From Quadrisphaera granulorum (GTDB taxonomy: Bacteria; Actinomycetota; Actinomycetes; Actinomycetales; Quadrisphaeraceae), in assembly GCF_003149145.1 (NCBI RefSeq), contig NZ_QGDQ01000001.1, positions 310,001 to 374,000 of the forward strand: DNA of 64,000 nt, read 5' to 3'. Below the pieces are notes generated by a model. The model made no database searches, had not been told where the DNA came from, and was given only the letters and a program-made list of their open reading frames with translations. Both the position numbers and the translations under genes were made by a program. Shown here piece after piece: positions 60,540 through 64,000 of this stretch (position 1 is its first letter; each line of letters opens with the position of its first letter).

Positions 60540-61145
60540 ATGGCCCTGGAGCCCTTCACCACCCACACCGGCGTCGGCGTGCCGCTGCGCCGCAGCAACG
60601 TCGACACCGACCAGATCATCCCGGCGGTCTACCTCAAGCGGGTCACCAAGACCGGCTTCGAGGACGGCCTGTTCGCCGCCTGGCGCAACGACCCGACGTT
60701 CGTGCTCAACCAGGACGCGTTCCGCAACGGGTCGGTGCTCGTCGCCGGTCCGGACTTCGGCACCGGCTCCTCCCGCGAGCACGCCGTCTGGGCCCTCAAG
60801 GACTACGGCTTCCGTGTGGTGCTGAGCTCGCGCTTCGCCGACATCTTCCGCGGTAACTCGGGCAAGCAGGGCCTGCTCGCCGGGCAGATGTCCCAGGACG
60901 ACATCGAGCAGCTCTGGAAGCTCCTCGACAACGACCCGGGCGCCACGATCACCGTCGACCTTGCCGAGAAGACCGCCACCTGCGGCACCGCGGTGTTCAC
61001 CTTCCAGGTCGACGACTACACCCGCTGGCGCCTCATGGAGGGCCTCGACGACATCGGCCTCACCCTGCGCCACGAGGCCGAGATCGACGCGTTCGAGGCC
61101 GCGCGTCCCAGCTGGAAGCCGGCCACGCTGCCCGTCCTGTCCTGA
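60540..61145 (+). CDS. leuD: 3-Isopropylmalate dehydratase small subunit
   Basis: Swivelling-domain subunit of 201 residues. It has [32 protein letters not shown] near residue 15, and the substrate-recognition loop [34 protein letters not shown] near 75. GAGGAA precedes ATG 60540. It is the last gene of leuCD, which ends at the 19-bp hairpin downstream. Confidence 0.96.
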   Translation: MALEPFTTHTGVGVPLRRSNVDTDQIIPAVYLKRVTKTGFEDGLFAAWRNDPTFVLNQDAFRNGSVLVAGPDFGTGSSREHAVWALKDYGFRVVLSSRFADIFRGNSGKQGLLAGQMSQDDIEQLWKLLDNDPGATITVDLAEKTATCGTAVFTFQVDDYTRWRLMEGLDDIGLTLRHEAEIDAFEAARPSWKPATLPVLS

Positions 61146-61159
61146 GACGTCCGTGATCG

Positions 61160-61200
61160 GGCAGTGACCACTCGGTGACGCACCGGGTGGTCACTGCCCG
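61160..61200 (+). terminator. 19-bp hairpin after leuD
   Basis: Arms 61160-61178 and 61182-61200 pair over 19 positions, one a U-G wobble in + strand RNA, around a three-base loop. Only a short GTTCT follows, not a U-tract. Confidence 0.75.
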
Positions 61201-61304
61201 TTCTGCCCAGGTGCAGACCTGGTGCAGACTTGCCGGACGCCCCTGCGGCCGGTGGTCTCGCACCGACTCCAACCGCACACCCCGGGGCGCACACGAGGGG
61301 ACCC

Positions 61305-62639
61305 ATGAGCAGCACTCTGACCGTCACCGGCGGCGCGCCTCTGAAGGGCAGCGTCGCCGTGCGAGGCGCCAAGAACTTCGTGACCAAGGCGATGGTCGCT
61401 TCCCTCCTGGGTGAGACCACCTCCCGCCTGCGCAACGTTCCCGACATCAGCGACGTCGCGGTGGTCCGCGGCCTGCTCGAACTGCACGGCGTGCGCGTCT
61501 CGGAGGGCGCCGAGGACGGCGAGCTCGTGCTCGACCCGGCCGACGTCGAGGTGGCCGCCGTGGCCGACATCGACGCCCACGCCGGCTCCAGCCGCATCCC
61601 CGTGCTGTTCTGCGGCCCGCTCGTGCACCGCCTGGGCGAGGCGTTCATCCCGGACCTCGGCGGCTGCCGCATCGGCGACCGGCCCATCAACTACCACCTC
61701 GACGTGCTCCGCCAGTTCGGCGCCGTCGTCGACAAACGCCCCTCGGGCATCGCCCTCTCCGCCCCGCGCCGCCTGCGCGGCACCCGCATCTCCCTGCCCT
61801 ACCCCAGCGTCGGGACGACGGAGCAGGTGCTGCTCACGGCCGTGCGCGCCGAGGGCGTCACGGAGCTGCGCAACGCCGCCGTCGAGCCGGAGGTGCTCGA
61901 CCTCATCGCGGTGCTGCAGAAGATGGGGTCGATCATCAGCGTCGACACCGACCGCGTCATCCGCATCGAAGGCGTCGACTCCCTCACCGGGTACGAGCAC
62001 CGCGCCCTGCCCGACCGCATCGAGGCGGCCAGCTGGGGTGCCGCGGCGCTGGCCACCGGAGGAGACGTCTACGTCGAGGGCGCCCGCCAGCCCGACATGA
62101 TGACCTTCCTCAACACCTTCCGGAAGATCGGCGGCGCCTTCGACGTCGACGACTCCGGCATCCGGTTCATGCACCCCGGTGGTCCGCTGCGCTCCATCGC
62201 GCTCGAGACCGACGTGCACCCCGGCTTCATGACGGACTGGCAGCAGCCCCTCGTCGTCGCCCTCACCCAGGCGCAGGGTCTGTCGATCCTCCACGAGACC
62301 GTCTACGAGAACCGCCTCGGCTTCACCGACGCCCTCGTGCGGATGGGCGCCACCATCCAGGTCTACCGCGAGTGCCTGGGGTCGACCCCGTGCCGCTTCG
62401 GCGCGCAGGACTTCCGCCACTCCGCCGTGGTGTCCGGGCCCACGCGGCTGCAGGGCGCTGACATCACCGTGCCGGACCTGCGCGGCGGCTTCAGCCAGCT
62501 CATCGCGGCGCTCGCCGCCGACGGCACCTCACGGGTGCACGGCATCGACCTCATCGACCGCGGCTACGAGCACTTCGCCGAGAAGCTCGCGGCGCTGGGC
62601 GCGCAGGCCGTGCGCGACGAGGAGCCCGCCCGGGTCTGA
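61305..62639 (+). CDS. murA: UDP-N-acetylglucosamine 1-carboxyvinyltransferase
   Basis: First committed enzyme of peptidoglycan synthesis, EPSP synthase fold, 444 residues. The N-terminal GSVAVRGAKNFVTKAMVASLL holds the conserved Lys-Asn. The loop cysteine that is the fosfomycin target is Cys121 in DLGGCRIGDRPINYH; it is Asp in mycobacterial MurA, so fosfomycin sensitivity at this site is possible. SRLRNVPDISDVAVVRGLLELHGV and GGFSQLIAALAADGTSRVHGI complete the pattern of the Streptomyces-type MurA. GAGGGG precedes ATG 61305. Its last 76 bases overlap the opposite-strand cofC. Confidence 0.93.
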   Translation: MSSTLTVTGGAPLKGSVAVRGAKNFVTKAMVASLLGETTSRLRNVPDISDVAVVRGLLELHGVRVSEGAEDGELVLDPADVEVAAVADIDAHAGSSRIPVLFCGPLVHRLGEAFIPDLGGCRIGDRPINYHLDVLRQFGAVVDKRPSGIALSAPRRLRGTRISLPYPSVGTTEQVLLTAVRAEGVTELRNAAVEPEVLDLIAVLQKMGSIISVDTDRVIRIEGVDSLTGYEHRALPDRIEAASWGAAALATGGDVYVEGARQPDMMTFLNTFRKIGGAFDVDDSGIRFMHPGGPLRSIALETDVHPGFMTDWQQPLVVALTQAQGLSILHETVYENRLGFTDALVRMGATIQVYRECLGSTPCRFGAQDFRHSAVVSGPTRLQGADITVPDLRGGFSQLIAALAADGTSRVHGIDLIDRGYEHFAEKLAALGAQAVRDEEPARV

Positions 62640-63403
62640 GCACCACCGCGGTCCTGCGCGTCTCGGGTCTGGGCGTCGAGGATCTGCGCGGTCCGAGGCC
62701 CCAGCCCGAGTTCGCGCGCCTGCTCGAGCTCGGCGGGGGTGTCGACGTCGCGGCGCAGGCGCGCCAGGCCCATGCCCACGGGCACGGCGCCGTCACGGCG
62801 GTGCGCCAGCGCCGACCCCGGGCCGAAGCGCGGGCGCAGGAGGCTGGTCTCAGGGCCGCGCAGTCGCCCGGCGAGCAGAACCGTGCCGGTGCCGTCCGCG
62901 TCGGGGACCACCGCGGTGCCGCCCGCGTCGAGCACACCGCGCGCCTCGTCCAGAGCCGTGGCCAGGTCGGCGGGGAGCAGGCTCGGGACGTCGGCCAGCA
63001 GGACGGCGACGGGCGCGCCGTCCCGCTGGCCGCTGCCGCCGTCGTCGTCATCGTCGTGGTCCTTGTCGTCTTCGGTGCGCAGCGCCGCCAGGCCCTCGTC
63101 GAGCGCGGCCAGCAGACCACTGCCCGGCGCGGACTCGCGCACCACGCGAGCGCCCAGCGCCGCGAGGCGCTCACCGCGACCGACGTCGGCGCAGATCACG
63201 TGCACGGACACCACCCGCGGGCACGCCAGTGCCGCCTCGACGGAGTCGAGCGCGATCGCCTCGGGCAGACCGGGGAGGTGGCGGACGACGTCACCGAGGC
63301 GGCTCTTGGCCGTGGGACCGCCCTTGACCGGCATCAGCAGGCGCCATCCCACGACGTCCCGTGCGAGGTCCGCTGTGACGTCCCGTGAGGTGTCCTCAAG
63401 CAC
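62564..63403 (-). CDS. cofC: 2-Phospholactate/phosphoenolpyruvate guanylyltransferase (F420 synthesis)
   Basis: CofC/FbiD-type nucleotidyltransferase of 279 residues that makes the guanylated precursor of coenzyme F420. Nucleotide-binding LLMPVKGGPTAKSRLGDV lies near residue 22 and the metal site VLLADVPSLLPADLATAL near 134. An unusual acidic insertion (DDKDHDDDDDGGSG) lies near residue 112. The family fold ends around ELGLGPRTAQIL; the last roughly 30 residues are an antisense readout of the murA end. The M. tuberculosis fbiD gene (Rv2983) lies in the same neighbourhood downstream of leuD. Confidence 0.85.
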   Translation of the reverse strand: MLEDTSRDVTADLARDVVGWRLLMPVKGGPTAKSRLGDVVRHLPGLPEAIALDSVEAALACPRVVSVHVICADVGRGERLAALGARVVRESAPGSGLLAALDEGLAALRTEDDKDHDDDDDGGSGQRDGAPVAVLLADVPSLLPADLATALDEARGVLDAGGTAVVPDADGTGTVLLAGRLRGPETSLLRPRFGPGSALAHRRDGAVPVGMGLARLRRDVDTPAELEQARELGLGPRTAQILDAQTRDAQDRGGAQTRAGSSSRTACAPSAASFSAKCS

Positions 63404-63464
63404 CTGCCGATCCTGTCAGCCCCACCCGGCGGTGCCCGTGCTGCAGGTGGCGAGCTCGCCCGGA

Positions 63465-63470
63465 TAGCCT
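63465..63470 (+). promoter_or_regulatory. TANNNT box for the acyltransferase gene
   Basis: TAGCCT ends 8 bases before GTG 63479, the same leaderless spacing as elsewhere. Confidence 0.5.
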
Positions 63471-63478
63471 CCTGAGCC

Positions 63479-64000
63479 GTGTCACTCGTGCAGCCCGGCC
63501 TGGGCCTTCCCCTCGGAGCTGCGGCGATCGTCGTGCGGAGCGTGCTGCGCACCGTGTCGCGCCCCGACTGGCACGGCCTCGAGAACCTGCCCGACGGCGG
63601 CTGCGTCATCGTGGCCAACCACGTCTCCTGGCTCGACCCGGTGACCCTGGCCGACGTGCTCGTCGCGTCCGGCCCGGTGCCGCGCATCCTCGCCAAGGAG
63701 AGCCTGTTCCGGGTGCCGGTGCTGGGGCAGCTGCTGCGCACCATGCGCGGGGTACCCGTCAGCCGCGGCACGGGCGATGCGGCGGCGGCGCTGCAGCATG
63801 CCGCCGAGGCGGTCCGCGGCGGCGACCGCGTGGTGATCTTCCCTGACGGCACGCTCACGAAGGACCCGGAGGGCTGGCCCATGGTCGGCAAGACGGGCGC
63901 CGCACGGCTGGCGCTCACCACGGGGGCGCCGCTCGTGCCGATCGCCCAGTGGGGTCCGCAGCAGCTGCTGCCGCGCACCGGCAGGCCGCGCCTGTGGCCT
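63479..64000 (+). CDS. 1-Acyl-sn-glycerol-3-phosphate acyltransferase family protein (cut by window end)
   Basis: PlsC-type acyltransferase; 174 residues are visible and the end is missing. The catalytic HxxxxD box is in VIVANHVSWLDPVTLADVL near residue 47. The glycerol-phosphate-binding box appears as VVIFPDGTLTKDPEG near 120, with Asp where FPEGTR is usual. VPRILAKESLFRVPVLGQLLRTM lies between. It is expected at the membrane in phosphatidic acid synthesis. In M. tuberculosis gpsA follows fbiD nearby, so a gpsA gene may follow here. Confidence 0.85.
   Translation, partial: MSLVQPGLGLPLGAAAIVVRSVLRTVSRPDWHGLENLPDGGCVIVANHVSWLDPVTLADVLVASGPVPRILAKESLFRVPVLGQLLRTMRGVPVSRGTGDAAAALQHAAEAVRGGDRVVIFPDGTLTKDPEGWPMVGKTGAARLALTTGAPLVPIAQWGPQQLLPRTGRPRLWP

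Noticed and set aside
59064-61073. 669-codon minus strand frame over leuC and leuD
   Set aside because: Antisense shadow; leuC and leuD have full motif sets and ribosome sites.

Overview
The window is a chromosomal segment of a high-GC actinobacterium. The evidence is very high G+C, GTG starts, translationally coupled ATGA/GTGA overlaps, GlgE-pathway glucan genes, a GatCAB amidotransferase, an FbiD/CofC-like F420 gene, and a gene order resembling the Mycobacterium tuberculosis Rv3025c-Rv2982 region (iscS, mnmA, a MetE-like gene, ligA, gatCAB, ilvBNC, leuB, an FAH-family gene, gltX, tRNA-Gln/Glu, an IclR regulator, leuCD, fbiD). A Kineosporiaceae-like genus is a guess; only the phylum is firmly supported. 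I see no rRNA, CRISPR array, insertion sequence, phage or origin.

Layout. 1-11.6 kb: alpha-glucan metabolism (maltokinase and GlgE leftward, divergent glycogen phosphorylase, debranching enzyme) around a three-gene import ABC system. 11.6-19.9 kb: sulfur and tRNA modification (iscS, mnmA), a MetE-like gene, a CPBP membrane protease, ligA, a Cys-rich pentapeptide-repeat protein and a histone-H1-like Lys/Ala protein. 19.9-23.4 kb: gatCAB. 23.4-26.5 kb: a GGDEF-EAL protein converging on a PQQ-type sugar dehydrogenase lipoprotein. 26.5-33.6 kb: a 2-hydroxyacid dehydrogenase, ilvD, and ilvBNC behind a short branched-chain leader peptide and attenuator hairpin. 33.6-40.4 kb: a stress protein and APC permease pair, a DUF2252 protein, an ABC exporter, and an ECF sigma factor with a membrane partner. 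40.4-49.6 kb: leuB, a diguanylate cyclase, two converging glycosyltransferase genes, ilvE, cimA, rnhA. 49.6-54.6 kb: a frameshifted AbiEi/DUF559-type gene between two copies of a palindromic repeat, then a two-component system and a membrane protein. 54.6-64 kb: FAH-family enzyme, gltX, a second CPBP protease, tRNA-Gln and tRNA-Glu, the IclR regulator divergent from leuCD, murA, cofC/fbiD and a PlsC-type acyltransferase cut by the window end.

The unifying theme is branched-chain amino acid synthesis: cimA, ilvBNC, ilvD, ilvE, leuB and leuCD all lie within about 34 kb but in separate transcription units. The visible controls are the ilvB leader/attenuator and the IclR regulator beside leuCD. 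No leuA is present in the window.

Three genome-style features stand out. Many units start with a TANNNT box 6-8 bases before the start codon, as expected for leaderless transcripts. Intergenic hairpins are long, mostly without U-tracts, and carry wobble pairs in only one orientation. Short tandem duplications cluster at gene ends: units inside reading frames are multiples of three, while two outside or across a stop codon (11 and 17 bases) are not. Four convergent gene pairs overlap at their 3' ends by 49-84 bases.
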